DNA of 64,000 nt from Sphagnum magellanicum (GCA_021904315.1 CM038910.1:5890001-5954000); one strand, 5' to 3'; positions 1 to 12,930 are shown, counted from the stretch's first letter. Notes: a model not told the origin generated them from the letters alone. Numbers and translations are program-made.

Positions 1-539
1 ACACTGGTCTCTATGTACCAAATCGAATCTGGTCATATTGATTATTATGCATTTTCTAGCTCAAAATGATCGATAAGTGAACATGACACTTTAAAACTTC
101 AGTCACATTAAGAAAATCACAGAATTAAAGTCCCCTAATCCAATGTAAAGTACATGAGGGTATGGTAGGTCTGGGTGTATCATTACAAATGCACCTGGTC
201 ACATTCAAGCTGCAGATTCTAGGCCTGCCCTTTATGGTATTTTACCCATGTACATGTGGTGGAATATGAGTTGTTAATACAGAAGGATACAAATGAGTGA
301 AATTAGATTTTGTCTGTAGTTGAGTTTTGTCCTTTCCTTTTGTGTGCTACTGGTGCTACAGCAAGCCTGTCTAGTTTGCTATTTCATCATCTCTCAAGTA
401 TATGCTAACTCTTGTGATTAAACATCAGAACACAACAAAATGAATGGTCCCTTGTACTGCCCTTGCTATGTGCATGATGAGCATCAGCTCTTGTAAAGGA
501 CCTAAAGATTTGGAGCATCTGCATTTTGCAGTTTATTTG
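1..539. other. Intergenic, no gene recognised
   Basis: AT-rich DNA with no convincing coding stretch, repeat or RNA gene. It lies upstream of the monodehydroascorbate reductase relic and may hold decayed earlier exons of that gene, but I could not recognise any. Confidence 0.4.
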
Positions 540-1546
540 AGCCCTCTGATTTTAGTTTACCTGGAGCAGATTCCCAAGGCATATATACTACCTTACAGAG
601 ATTGCTGGTGGTAATAAGCTTTTAGCAGCCGTCAAGGATAAGAGGGATGATGCAGCTGTGGTTATTGGTTACATTGGCTTGGAACTCACTGCTTGCTTGG
701 CAAGAATGGTCACAATGGTCATCCCGGGCCCTCATTGCAGTAAAACCCTGTGCTCTTCCTTTGAAACTGCACATGAAATTAGTGTCAATGTATATTCTCT
801 TCTTGTGGTGTTTGCATTGCAGTGCCCCCCATTTGTTCATCCAGAGCTTGCAGCCTTTTGACAAGGGCTACTACAAAGCCAAAACTGTCACCATTTTGAA
901 GGGACCTTGAGATATAGAGTTCAAGAAGACGAATGTGGAACTTGTTAGATGGCAACAAATCTGTCCAACTTTCTTAACAACTGACAGTTGGTGCATGTGA
1001 AGATAGTGAAATTCAAAGATGGCACCACATTGGCAGCACACATTGTGGTGGTGGGGTGTCAGGGCTAAGTCTCAAATGGAGCTCTTGAATGGGCAACTGG
1101 CAGAGGAGAAGGGAGGATCCAAGGCAACTAAATTTCCTTTCTAATCCAGGATATTGCTTCTGTTCAATCTATTGAGTAGAAGATAACCTGTTGGATGCAA
1201 TTGCACTTATTGGACACAGGTGCACAGAAGACATGTCCTCCTTTATGCTAGTTTTACAGGTTCTGGAAAGTGTGTTGGCATGTCCCACATTTGACTTGTC
1301 TTGGCAATTTCATGGTGACAATGTCGATGAGGCTGTGACTTGGGGACTCAAGGCCACAAATGCACCATCTTAAAAGTTTGGGACATACCGGATCAAGGAT
1401 GGGGAGGTGGTGACTGTGGTTTTGGAGGCAGGCACACATGAGGAGAACAAGTCAATATAGCCAAGGTTGCCAAGGAACAAGCAGCTGCAAGCAGCAAAGA
1501 TGAACTCTGTGCAGGCCTATCATTTCTCACCAACATCTGTTCATGA
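540..1546 (+). pseudogene. MDHAR: Monodehydroascorbate reductase pseudogene (middle and C-terminal parts)
   Basis: Reading across frames, the DNA gives in order the blocks of a plant monodehydroascorbate reductase, the FAD enzyme that regenerates ascorbate with NAD(P)H. Near 549-600 is SDFSLPGADSQGIY followed by EIAGGNKLLAAVKDKRDD; then AAVVIGYIGLEL, which lacks glycines of the usual GGGYIGLEL pyridine-nucleotide loop; then ELAAFDKGYYKAKTVTILKG (about 846-905); VKFKDGTTLAAHIVVVG (about 1010-1060); FDLSWQFHGDNVDEAV (about 1290-1337); FGTYRIKDGEVVTVVLEAGT (about 1378-1436); and a C-terminal GLSFLTNI ending in TGA at 1544-1546. A probable intron remains before the acceptor near 822. Several frameshifts and stops (for example after AHIVVVG) break it, and the N-terminal FAD-binding half is missing. 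It is a decayed gene copy, and because an intron seems to be kept it is more likely a DNA duplicate than a retrocopy. Confidence 0.8.
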
Positions 1547-2783
1547 GAATCTGTCAGTCACACCCACGAAGCAAATCATTGTCAGTTACATTCCAAGGCC
1601 CAAAACAAGTTGAAGGAAAATGCCATGATCAGTGTTTCAAGGTTCTTAATCATAGATGGAATTCTTTTTCAAATATGTCTATTGATCGGAAGAAACTGAA
1701 GCAATCAACCAAGCAACTCAAGAACTCAACAATACAAGAATGCACAGAGTGTTTCATCATGGCATCCAGAGCGCACTAACCCAAGTACATAATGTATGGC
1801 TCTCACTTGCCAAGAGGAGGTAGATCACCTTTTACAATTTATGGCACTGCGGTACATTCTGTATGAGTAATCATAGCATCATCTTCCAGCATTGCTTCAG
1901 GATTTGGCCAAATTCTCTTTGGACAAATTGGACCTGCGATCAAAGACAACTTTCTTTTCTGAATGTGTCAGCTCATTGTCAGAGAAATCAGCATAATACT
2001 TGGGATACTAAAAGAAAACTTAAAACAATTGCACTAAAGGCACTTTCAGTAGATGCAGTGGCTGTCATGATGTCTTAAAAAGTCCTTGAGAAAATCTGAA
2101 TACCTAGAAAAACTACAGATCTGCAACAATGGTACTTTTGAATTCTTCCAAAACCTGCATGTTTTTGGACTTTACAATCAGCATTTGAGACACAAAGAGA
2201 GAATGCATTAAGCCATTCTGACTCACAATGCTGAAGGCAGGTCCTCTCTTCTGCAACCAAAGAATATCTTGGAATATGTAAAAGCAAAGCAACCATCAAA
2301 CAGACCTGATTACATATGAGGCGAGGGGAGAATCTCTGGACTGAAGGCAAGACTTGCAGAACAGTCATGAAGTATTTTGCTCAAGGAAATTATTGGAAGA
2401 TGTGGATCTCTATCACCTTCTGAAAGCAAAAAATCTGAAAGAGAACAGAATGTGGCACTGCACTGTGTTTCTGGAACCTTGATTTGCAGATGAAGCCACA
2501 AGAGACAAATGCAGCAATAACACTGAGATCAAGGTTTGTAAGATTTGCATTCATGAACTCAAGAGAAGCACTGCAGAAGGTGCTAGATATGATAGTCTAT
2601 TGGGGTGCATACGGTCACAAAAACACACATCCGCGTGGGAAAAAATTGCTCGGGGCTTGATCATACGCGCCTGTAGGAGTCAATTCACACAAAGAAAAAA
2701 GCCTGGATATCTCTCAAAATGGCTACACCTCGAAAGTTCTAACTACCGCTTACGTGACAGCCTATTCTGAATCTCGAACCTGC
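1547..2783. other. Intergenic with an unidentified coding-like remnant
   Basis: No intact gene. Between about 2130 and 2480 on the + strand one frame reads like protein despite stops, with AILTHNAEGRSSLLQPKN followed by NILEYVKAKQPSNRPDY and SGLKARLAEQ. I do not recognise the family. The last part (about 2560-2783) is the 3' flank of the minus-strand NAD(P)-binding gene. Confidence 0.3.
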
Positions 2784-4153
<1,370 letters not shown>

Positions 4154-5180
4154 ATGGTCGACGCTCTGCTGAGAACGACGGTGAGCACAGCAAGCACCTG
4201 GGCCACGAGAAGGCTAGATAGACCCACGACGCCGCCAAAGTTTGCTAATATTTCATCCTCTGCCTGCTCAGATTTCTTGAGTAGATCAAACGCTTCACTG
4301 TCCAGTAGGAGTAGAAACCACCACTAGAGATGCAGTTTAAGGATCCATGTCTCTTAAATTCAGGAAGGTGGAAGAGGAGTGAAATCAAATGTCCCCATGT
4401 TGAATCACAAATGTCTGAATGTGAAGTCTCAGATGGACAGGTTGACAGTGATGTGCAGGCCCCGCAAACAAGAGAAAGTTGTCCATAATCCCATTCTAGG
4501 TTGTTTACTTGATGTTCCTTTTGAGACCAATCCTGCGGAATATATGGCTGGGAATATCAGCATTGTAGCTTGCTGCAATCTGTCTTGATGAATTGTCTTT
4601 GATTTGCTTGTGGATTAGAATGTAATCAACAACCTGGACACTGAATGGATGTCACAAGAGGTTGCGAGAGTCACTTAGGACAAGGTCGGCCAAGCTGCTA
4701 GAGCTAACCAAGACAAGGCCAATGAAGCTGGAAATGTATCAAGACAGAAGTGTGATCAGACAAAGCAGGGACGTGCTGATGCATCCAAAGCAAGCCAGAA
4801 CAAGCTGATTGAAGCCAAGTAAGCCAGTAGCAGTGCCCTAAACCAGGTAAATCCTGAATCTTGAATCCACACCCCAAAGGACTATCAATATTTCTTCAAT
4901 TCTAGCTAAGAATCTATAACTTAGCTTGGGCCTGGAGTATTTTTGATGAGTGATGAACTTACGACTCTCTGACATGGTCACAGTATTGCTTCAAAACGGG
5001 CTTGTACTTCATTTGAGATAACAAAGTGCAGCATGAATTGATATTCATTGTTCTTGGCTATTGGGTGTCATTCAATTGTGAAGATATTGGTAGAACTGAA
5101 CTCAATTTGTGGCAGGTTCATGATGCTTTGGGCAACACAGTGGAGGACATGAAAAGAATTGTCACCACTAACCAAAACTG
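4154..5180 (+). pseudogene. Decayed gene: transit-like exon plus LEA-like repeat exon
   Basis: From the ATG at 4154 a 57-codon frame starts MVDALLRTTVSTASTWATRR, is rich in Arg, Ser and Thr with few acidic residues, and looks like an organelle transit peptide; it ends in TAG near 4326. Further down, about 4614-4848, one frame reads INNLDTEWMSQEVARVT, a stop where the pattern suggests Gln, then DKVGQAARANQDKANEAGN and TKQGRADASKASQNKLIEAK before a TAA. This Ala/Lys/Gln/Asp helix pattern resembles group-3 (LEA_4) late-embryogenesis-abundant repeats. A GT donor follows CAG at 4848, and VHDALGNTVEDMKRIVTTNQ at about 5117-5180 looks like the next exon. Two in-frame stops make it a pseudogene. Joining the first exon to the repeat exon is inference, and the LEA assignment is tentative. 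Confidence 0.5.
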
Positions 5181-5779
5181 AAGTGGTGGTCCATGATCTT
5201 CTTCAATTTAAATCCTTTGCTTGACCCATTCCTAACTAATGACAGGGTTTCATAGTTATAAATTGTGCAATCCATCAATACTACCAAATGGAACTTAGAA
5301 TGTGGAAGCATGCCTTTACTGGAATGTGAGCTACAAGGAATCTGATTTTTTTACAGTGGATCATGTGGTCCCCAAGAATGATACTGGTTCAATAGCAAAA
5401 GGTTTTTGACCACAAACTATCACTAAAGATTATGAAGAGCCAGAGTAGAATGCTAACCCATTGGATTTCTGCCAGCTGACAATAGAGTTGCTCTTGGGTT
5501 TTGGACCTACTTCCTAACATAATTATACCATGTTTGCAACTGCATTTGAAGTTTGATCTATACGATTGGGATATTGTGCAACCTGAGTTTCAGGACAAAG
5601 ATGGAAACTCAAAAGAAGAATGACTCTTAACCATGTGGCTACAAAACAAGGGACACAGTTATCAATGACAAATTATATTGACAGCTAAAGTCACTTCTCT
5701 TTGATGTACAAGAACAAAGGATAAAATTCAGGAAAGAAAGAACTGAACTAGCATAATGTACTGAAATGGTAGGAAAATT
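5181..5779. other. Intergenic, no gene recognised
   Basis: AT-rich DNA between the LEA-like relic and the end of the broken kinase copy. I see no coding stretch, repeat array or RNA gene. Confidence 0.4.
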
Positions 5780-8700
5780 TGCATTACTACAAGTGAACAA
5801 ATTGACAATATGCCAGATGATTGTCTATAGTACCTTCATAAGATTCAAGAGAATCTGAAATTTGGACAGAAGTAATGTTGGCATCCCCAATCAACCTTGA
5901 AACCACATTGGTCATGTTGGTATTCATTCTAGGGTCTAAGTTGACACAGTGGTAGGGTTTTTTTTTTTTTTTGAGCTACAGATGTCATGGAATCTCGAAT
6001 TACACCAAGCAGCATAGAAGAATATTTGCAAAATAGTTAGGATTCAGTACTACCAATACCGAAAATGATCTTTGACGGAGGTGCATATGCTTGTATTGTC
6101 GATGATCTTGGGATTGTAACCCTCATCCAATATATTTTGCTCAGATTGAGTTCACCATGAAATATCCCACACCCTTCATTCAAATATGCCAATCCCTGTG
6201 CTATTCCCAATATTATCTTCAACCTTGTCAACAAATCAATTTTTGGTGCATGTTGTTGATTTGCTTGCTGATATTATGCATGAAGATCTGCAACACCAGG
6301 AGCTTATTTTATGTAGATTGTTTCAAAGATGCCTAACTTTCCAGCTTGTAAGTCATTATACACCTGAAGGATGAAGATGACATGACTGAGAACTAGATGC
6401 CCATTCTAAATGTTCCCCATTCAATTTGACATGGGATACAAAAGCAAACCCAAGCTACTCCAGGCTTGTTATGACTGTAGTGCACTAGACGACCTCCAAT
6501 TCAACCTCCAGGCATCAAATTTTAACTGTCACATTTTGGGCTTCTGTTTCCACAAAACCTAAGAGCATATTGGCACAATATCACAAGTTTTTCAGCTTTT
6601 CAGTTTCTCCACTTTTTTCTCAAATTATAGGTTCAATTACAAAATTCATTCAAAAGCTACTTGCATGAAGGTTCCAATGGACAAAACATGGGAATCAAAC
6701 CTATAAGAGGATGGATATGCACAAGAGAAGGCTTGGGAGAGACTTCCATTGGGGAGGGATTCATAGACTTGAATGAGCTCATTGCTATAAATACAACATC
6801 CAAGGAGCCTCACAAGGTTGGGGTGTCAAATAGCCAGCAAAGGCATGACTTCATCATTCAAAAAGTGTCCTAATAAATTTCATGCTTCAAAAGGCCTAAC
6901 CTCATGTTCGAAGGTCTGCCCTCCTTTCACCTCCACTGTGGTACCATCCAGTAACAAATCCTGGGAAATGTTCTGGCACTAAATAATTAAATCTAACTTC
7001 TTTCAATGTGTAAGGAAACAAATATTCTTAATCATAACAACATTATAGTGCCCAAAATCCACAACTGAGACAATTTTTTACCAAGTAGTTAGAGGGGCAC
7101 AAGAATCTTAACACATCTTTAAAATGAGCAATGATCACATTAATCATCTATGTACCTTATGAACAAAGTCAGGTCCATGGAACTCAATCTTGTTGGTGAA
7201 ATCCTTGTTTGCAACTTCCAACTCTTCATAGGAGAAGAGCCTTCGCCTTCTTCCATTCACTGAAGAAAAAGACATTATATAGGAGATATACATGCATCTA
7301 TGTCAGTTATATACAACTATATAGTAATATCAAATCTACAAAACTTGAACAAAGAAAACATCAAATAGGCTTGAAACCTTGGGACTCTTATTAGGCCTAG
7401 GTTGTGGTCGTTCTTAACCTATGGGACTATGATACCTAGGGAGAAATGAAATGCAAGAGATGGTGCTTTCTCACCTGAAACCCAAGAGACATCAACCTCC
7501 AACCTGGCCTGACACAAACAAAAGGTTGAAAGTCTCCACATTGATATCTTCAAGCTTGTTGCTTTTGCAAAATTGAGCATTTTGCAAACATCAATGAATT
7601 TTAGTTGCCTCTTTGGATTGAGGTCCCAACATTGAGTGATGCAAAGTTGTAGGCCATAAGGACAATCATCTGGTAGTTGAGGTCAAATGCCAGGTTCTTT
7701 GATTCGAGCATGAAGACCAATCACAAGTTCATCTATGAAGTGTCCTTTGCCAGTGAGAATTTCTGAACAGACCATAGCAAACCTCCAAACATCAGCCTTG
7801 GAAGGAAATTTGGGATTGTTGTTGTCCAAGACTACTTCTTGGGTGAACACCTCTGGTGCAGCATACACACATGTGCCCACCATGTGCATTTGTAATGATG
7901 AAGTTTCTGTCTTATTGTAAAATTTTGACTCCCCAAAATCAGCCAATTTCACTTGCAGATAGCCTTTGGGGCTCTTTGGGAGAGGTTTCACAAGAATGTT
8001 TGAAGGCTTGAGGTCCCTGTGGACAATCTTCTGGGGCTTCTTGTTGTGGAGATACCTCATGGCTTTTGCAAGTTGCAACACTATGTCAATTGACACATGG
8101 AATGGAAAAGTGCCATTTCTCTTGTCAATGTGGGTGGCAAGGCTTAAAGGCATCAATTCCATCATCATGTGGGACTTATTTCCCATTCGCCAATGTCCAA
8201 AGAATTGCACAATGTATGGGTGAGTGCAACCTTTCAAGACAATGACTTCCTTCTCATCACTTCCAGCAATAAATGATTTGAGTGCACAATTCTACTTTAA
8301 CCATGTGACCTCATTTCCTTCACCATATGAACCTCTTCCCAAAACCAAACCAAATTATGTTGCCTCAACTGAGGTTCCATATCTGGAGCAATGGAATCTC
8401 CTTTAATATGGGACCATAAATAGGTTGCAAGAATGGGACAATGAGTTATACCAAGGAATCTTTCTCCCCACCACGGTACTACTCCCACAAGTTTGCTGCA
8501 TAAATCTTTTGCATCAGCCTTAGCTGCCTTCTGCAAAGAGCTACCTTCTTTTTGCAGCTTTTCAAAAAGGGTTTCATACTTCCTTACTGCTGTTTGTGCT
8601 GTTTGAACTTTTGCAGGCTCTCCTAGAAACACGTTGTTAGTTGCAATCTTCAACACGTCTGTCCACCACGAGAGGTCAAGCAGGATCTCCATCACCTCTT

Positions 8701-9091
8701 CCTTGATATTTGCTAAGTTTATTGCCGCATCAAGCCATGAGCGCTCTTTGCATTTGCATCTTTGTTCTAGGCCCTCGACACGCTTCACTACCAAGAACAG
8801 TTCTGTGCAAGCGCTCTGATGGCAAGGCACCCACAAGTTGTGTGCACTTACGCCACCCTCTTCCTTGAGAAATTCTACGGTATTCTTCCCCTTTCCAAGT
8901 TGTTTTTTCAAGTACCTACAAAGCTCTTTGTTAAGTTGAATTTGATCAAGATGCACTGCAAAGATTCTACGTATTGCGGTCAGTACTGTCTCCCTCTGTT
9001 CCTTGATTTTCTGTCTGCATTCACTGCAATAGAGTTGACTTGTCCTTGCATCTATGTTCGACCCATTCAGTTGGCTTGTCGCCGCCATCAC
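5780..9091 (-). pseudogene. Broken HeLo-kinase-kinase gene, duplicate of the 28881-33301 gene
   Basis: Read from 9091 downward, this copies the gene at 28881-33301. The helical N-terminal domain (9091 to about 8350) is open, with LCRYLKKQLGKGKNTVEFL and WLDAAINLANIKEEVMEILL. The frame then shifts near 8330-8345, so the glycine loop GRGSYGEG falls in another frame, and a TAG near 8297 replaces a codon that is Gln in the other copy. The first kinase continues with [19 protein letters not shown] and [12 protein letters not shown], and stops at a TGA at 7683-7685 where the other copy has CGA (Arg). Second-kinase exons survive as fragments: LEVDVSWVSG (about 7478-7512), LFSYEELEVANKDFTNK (about 7149-7250), LVRLLGC-like with SLPNGSLSQAFS (about 6690-6960), [13 protein letters not shown] with HGE in place of HRD (6037-6234), and LDPRMNTNMTNVV (about 5870-5945). 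It cannot make the full protein. The first 180-residue kinase piece or the N-terminal domain alone could still be translated. Confidence 0.88.
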
Positions 9092-9900
9092 TTTCTCCAG
9101 GATACAATGAACTACAAATGAATCCGAGGCTACGCAATGAAGCTCTTTGTCAATTTCTATGTACTATCTACACTACGCCAACCAAAAGTTTCTAAAAGGT
9201 CACAGAAGTACTTACAAACCTCAGCAGACGGAACAGAGGACTACGTTTGACAGGGAGTTACCTTGAATCCGTGAATTTAGTCGAAGCTCAATTTTCTCGC
9301 AAATCTTCTTGTCCTAGTCTTGTAAGCCCTCATTCAATCTCAATGCTTCCGATGAGTCAAAGAGCTGCAGTCCATTAAAACAAAGAAAAGCTCACATACA
9401 ACCTCTTTGACAGAAATCGAGCTACCAAAACTGCACGCTGCACAAATCGGAGTAGTCCGCACTCCTATCTCTGAACGATTTTCAGGTCAGAAGCCACCCG
9501 ACACAACTACAACATTCTGCAGCTCATGATCTCTTGTATATTATGGACAGATGCAACACGGAAAAAAAGGAGAAAACCTAAACTGGCAATCGAATTACGA
9601 GTAGAGATATTCACGAATTTGCATCAACACAAAAACCCAAAAAATAACATAACAAATCAAAGAAGGGAAACTTAAGATAGGAAACGCAGACTAGAAAATT
9701 GGTACAGAAAAAGAACTCTAGAAATTACAGCTGCAGCTCTTAAATCTTAGAGTATTTGTACCCAATACAAGAGGACATTGTATCATGCAACATACCAACA
9801 GAGATCAAATAAGCAAGAAAACGAAAGAGGAAGAGGAAAGGCAAAGTAGAACATAGATGTGGTACAAATATGATCAGTCCTATAACATACCTGCTGGTCA
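9092..9900. other. Upstream flank of the broken kinase copy, part of the segmental duplication
   Basis: The segment resembles the DNA just upstream of the intact gene (33302 to about 33860). Shared strings include GGCAATCGAATT followed by GAGTAGAGAT (near 9580 and 33725) and TCGAGCTACCA (near 9418 and 33565). The duplicated unit therefore carried the promoter region. No separate gene is seen. Confidence 0.6.
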
Positions 9901-10498
9901 CACATTTATATCAAGTCCCTACTAACACACAATGTACATCACATGGCTCAATTGAAAGCCGTGTAAGCAAAACAAAGTGAAAACAAATTCCTGCCGGCCC
10001 ACTGCCATTGGGCTTGACTTGCATTGGGGTCTTCGCTGACAGCTTCTCAGTCAGGTCTGCTGTTGTGTGCCGCACCCCCCCCCCCCCCCCCCCCCCCAAA
10101 GAGAAAAAAACAAGGTGAAAACTCTGTGTGGGAAAGAAGGTGGAAAGGTGGAAACTTTTACAATTAATGTGTAGGGGAGGCTTGAAGAAAACCAACAAGT
10201 TGCAATAAGTCTTGTCAGTTTATAATGGGGGTATCAGTTTGGGTTGGAAATGGTGACGAACGGTTTTGGAAATAGAACTTTCATGCAGCCAATGAGAACC
10301 CTCAAGAGGGCTTAGTTCTTCTCTTTCAGGTTTTTGGGGATGGGGAGGATTTTCTGTTCTTTTGTCTGTTCCCAATGTGTTCCCATCAATTCCTTAGAAT
10401 ATTCTCCAAGTTCCCAATGTGTTCCCTAAGATACTCAATAACACCTCATTTTTTTTATCTCATATTGTTTGGCCATGGTTAAACTTTCACGTATATAC
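9901..10498. other. Intergenic with a 23-base C run and a dispersed repeat
   Basis: An uninterrupted run of 23 C lies at 10075-10097. At about 10340-10450 a segment with two copies of TTCCCAATGTGTT resembles 21890-22010, so it is a dispersed repeat. No gene. Confidence 0.5.
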
Positions 10499-11060
10499 CA
10501 GTGTTGGGCAGGTATCAAAAAAATTGATACCCTCCGGATCCAGTTTTCACAAAAGAACTTACAAGAGGTTTCAATTTTCAATTTTATATTTCTTTTTTAA
10601 AAATTATACACTGAGGCAAGGATCAATATATATATATTTAAATTTGAACAGGTTCTCACAATGTTGGTTTTCATAAATCTGGGAACAACTGGTTATTATT
10701 TGGCAGTTCTCACAAACTGGTTTTTTTTTCTTTTTCAAATAAAAAACATAACCAAAATTACCCAAAAAATATTAATTTTATTCCTTTTCTTCAAAATCAA
10801 AAAATCATAAGCAGTGTTACAAATAAATTTCTTTAAACAACCTACTACCTAGGGTATGGATACAAAGTACCCTGAGAACTTGAATCAGGTAAGAGGGTTT
10901 TATCTCACCTGAGTCTCAATATTTCTATTTTTTTCCTTGAGTCTATTCTTACCATCCAGTTTTTGCAGAAGTGAGAACTAGTAATAAGTTTTTAGTTTTG
11001 GGTTCAGATAAAGATACCTAGGTGATACTCGGGGGTATTTTTCATACCTACCCAACACTG
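10499..11060. mobile_element. hAT-type MITE, CAGTGTTGGG ends
   Basis: The left end CAGTGTTGGGCAGGTATCAA pairs with the right end, which reads TACCTACCCAACACTG. The ends match those of the elements at 34739 and 37632. The 562-base interior is AT-rich with no coding capacity, so it is non-autonomous. The 8-base flanks do not match, so the target-site duplication has decayed or the true boundary is slightly different. Confidence 0.65.
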
Positions 11061-11284
11061 GGGCCGGAGTGACCCAGCCCCCATGACTACACCAATTCCG
11101 TTTGGGATGAACTCAAGTTCATCCCAATCATTGGATCTGATGCAAGCATTGAGGTTGGGTCAATTGTTTTTCTTTTTCTCTCACCTACTTCAAGGCTACC
11201 CATAAAAAAAAGCTATTTGATTGCCCAAGCATTTCAAACCCCAACTACCTACCTCCGCCCCACCAAAAACCCTAAACCTCATCG

Positions 11285-11470
11285 TCACTCAAGGGCAGAA
11301 GCGATGCTACAAAAGACAGTGCTACAGAAGTGATGTTGAAGTGCTGCTATAGAAGACAATGTTGCAAAGGTGGTGTTGAAGCTATGCTGCAAAAGACGAT
11401 GCTACAGAAGCAGTGTTGAAGCGATGGTACAAAAGATGTTGCTGAAGTGGTGTTGCAGAAAATGCTCATC
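11285..11470. repeat. Short tandem repeat, unit about 33 bases
   Basis: Degenerate units of the type GATGCTACAAAAGACAGTG, GCTACAGAAGTGATGTTGAA, alternating 'AAAGACGATG' and 'GTGTTGAAGC', repeat about five times. No coding role is evident. Confidence 0.6.
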
Positions 11471-11629
11471 CAAAAGACAATTAGCGCATCTGTGGCAAAT
11501 AAATGTACATCAACTTTTTTTTTCTTTGCTTCTTTTCACTCTTGTTCATCTTTTTTTTTTTTTGCTCAAGTGTAGAAGATGAGGACGAACCAAGAGGCTT
11601 GTTTTCATCTATTTGTTTCTTTTTTCATA

Positions 11630-12625
11630 TGTAGCAAATGACGACGAACCTCCTTGGCTCATCATCATCTTTTTTTTTTCCTCATGTGTAGCAGATGACG
11701 GCGAGCCTATTGGCTTGTCATCATTTCTTTGTTTTTTTTCCTCAAGTGTAATAAATGATGGCGAGCCTCCTTGGCTCGTCATCATTTCTTTGTTTTTTTT
11801 CTCACGCTTAGCAGATGATGGTGAGCCAGGAGGCTCCCAGCTTGTTGTCATCTCCTGGTTTTTCCTCAAGTTTGAGCTCACTCGTTACATCACCGCCTGA
11901 TGCATCATTACTGTACCTTCTTGTACATGGGGATGTCATCCGGGGTGAGTTCATTGGCTGCATCACCACCTGATGCATCATTACTGTACCCTCTTGTACA
12001 TGGGGATGTTACCACCCCCTAACAAATGCAAAGGTAAGGAGGAAAGGGGCATGAGGTATGCAACATTTGGATAGGTTCTTAGCCAAAAGGGACCACACCA
12101 GTGATGTTGGTTGGAGTTTCTTGTGTGTGTTGGAAATTCATTTTATTCAATTTGTAAATGAGCATAATATAGATGATGGCGAACCTCCCTGGCTAGTCAT
12201 CATTTTATTTTTCTTAGGTGTAACAATGACAACGAACCTCCCTAACTTGTCATCATCTTTTTTTTTTCCCCCTCAAGTGTAGCAGATGACGATGAGCCAA
12301 GAGGCTTGTCGTCATTTCTTAGTTTTTTTCTTAGGAGTTTATTGTGTGTGTTGGGTATTCATTTTATTCAATTTGTAAATGGGCACAATATTGATGATGG
12401 CAAGCTTCCTTAGCTCATCATCATTTTATTTTTTTTCTTAGGTGTAGTATGGCAAGCCTCCCTAGCTCATCGTCAAATTTTTGTTTTCTTTCTCAACTAT
12501 AGCAAATGATAGCGAGCCGAAAGGCTTGTTGTCATTTCTTAGTTTTTTTCTCAAGTGTAGAAGATGATGACAACACTTGAAGAAGATGATGACAAGTTGA
12601 AAGGCTCATCGTTATCTCTTGGGTT
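11630..12625. repeat. Array of short palindromes, spacing near 60 bases
   Basis: Each unit holds a near-palindrome whose arms are GATGACGAGCC and GGCTCGTCATC, joined by 4-6 bases, followed by a T-rich stretch and TCAAGTGTAGCA. The clearest unit is at 11754-11787, with 13 of 14 arm bases pairing. Units start near 11634, 11693, 11754, 11813, 12173, 12284, 12393 and 12507. The array is interrupted at about 11885-12180 by a segment repeated at 12706-12930. A single outlying unit lies at about 14300-14390. Confidence 0.75.
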
Positions 12626-12930
12626 TTTTCCTCAAATGCAGAAGTTGAGAATGAGTTGGGAGGCTCCTAATTCATTGTCATATCCTGGGTTTTTCTCAAG
12701 TGTGAACTCATTGGTTGCATCACCACTTGATGCATCATTATTGTACCCTCTTGTACATGGGGATGTCACCACTCCCTGATAAATACAAAGGTAAGGACGA
12801 AAAGGGCAATGAGGTATACAACATTTGGACAAGCTCTTGGCCAAAAGGAACCACACCAGTGATGCTAGCTAAAGTTTCTTGTGTGTGTTGGAAATTCATT
12901 TTATTCAATTTGTAAACGGACACAATATAG
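11885..12930. repeat. Direct repeat of about 220 bases flanking part of the palindrome array
   Basis: The segment about 11940-12175 and the segment about 12706-12930 are copies. Both contain CACTTGATGCATCATTA-like sequence, CTTGTACATGGGGATGT, CAACATTTGGA, AAAAGG.ACCACACCAGTGATG and TTGTGTGTGTTGGAAATTC. A third partial copy sits at 12347-12395. Within the first, the GATGCATCATTACTGTACC block is itself doubled (11898 and 11970). The copies bracket palindrome units, so the array probably grew by unequal exchange. Confidence 0.7.

Noticed and set aside
1780..1860. Possible zinc-binding reverse-transcriptase tail of a LINE (TCQEEVDHLL)
   Set aside because: Only about ten residues match the pattern, and no reverse-transcriptase domain lies upstream.
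11630..12625. CRISPR-like array
   Set aside because: Spacing near 60 bases looks regular, but the spacers are themselves related and T-rich, no cas-like gene is present, and the context is plant nuclear DNA.
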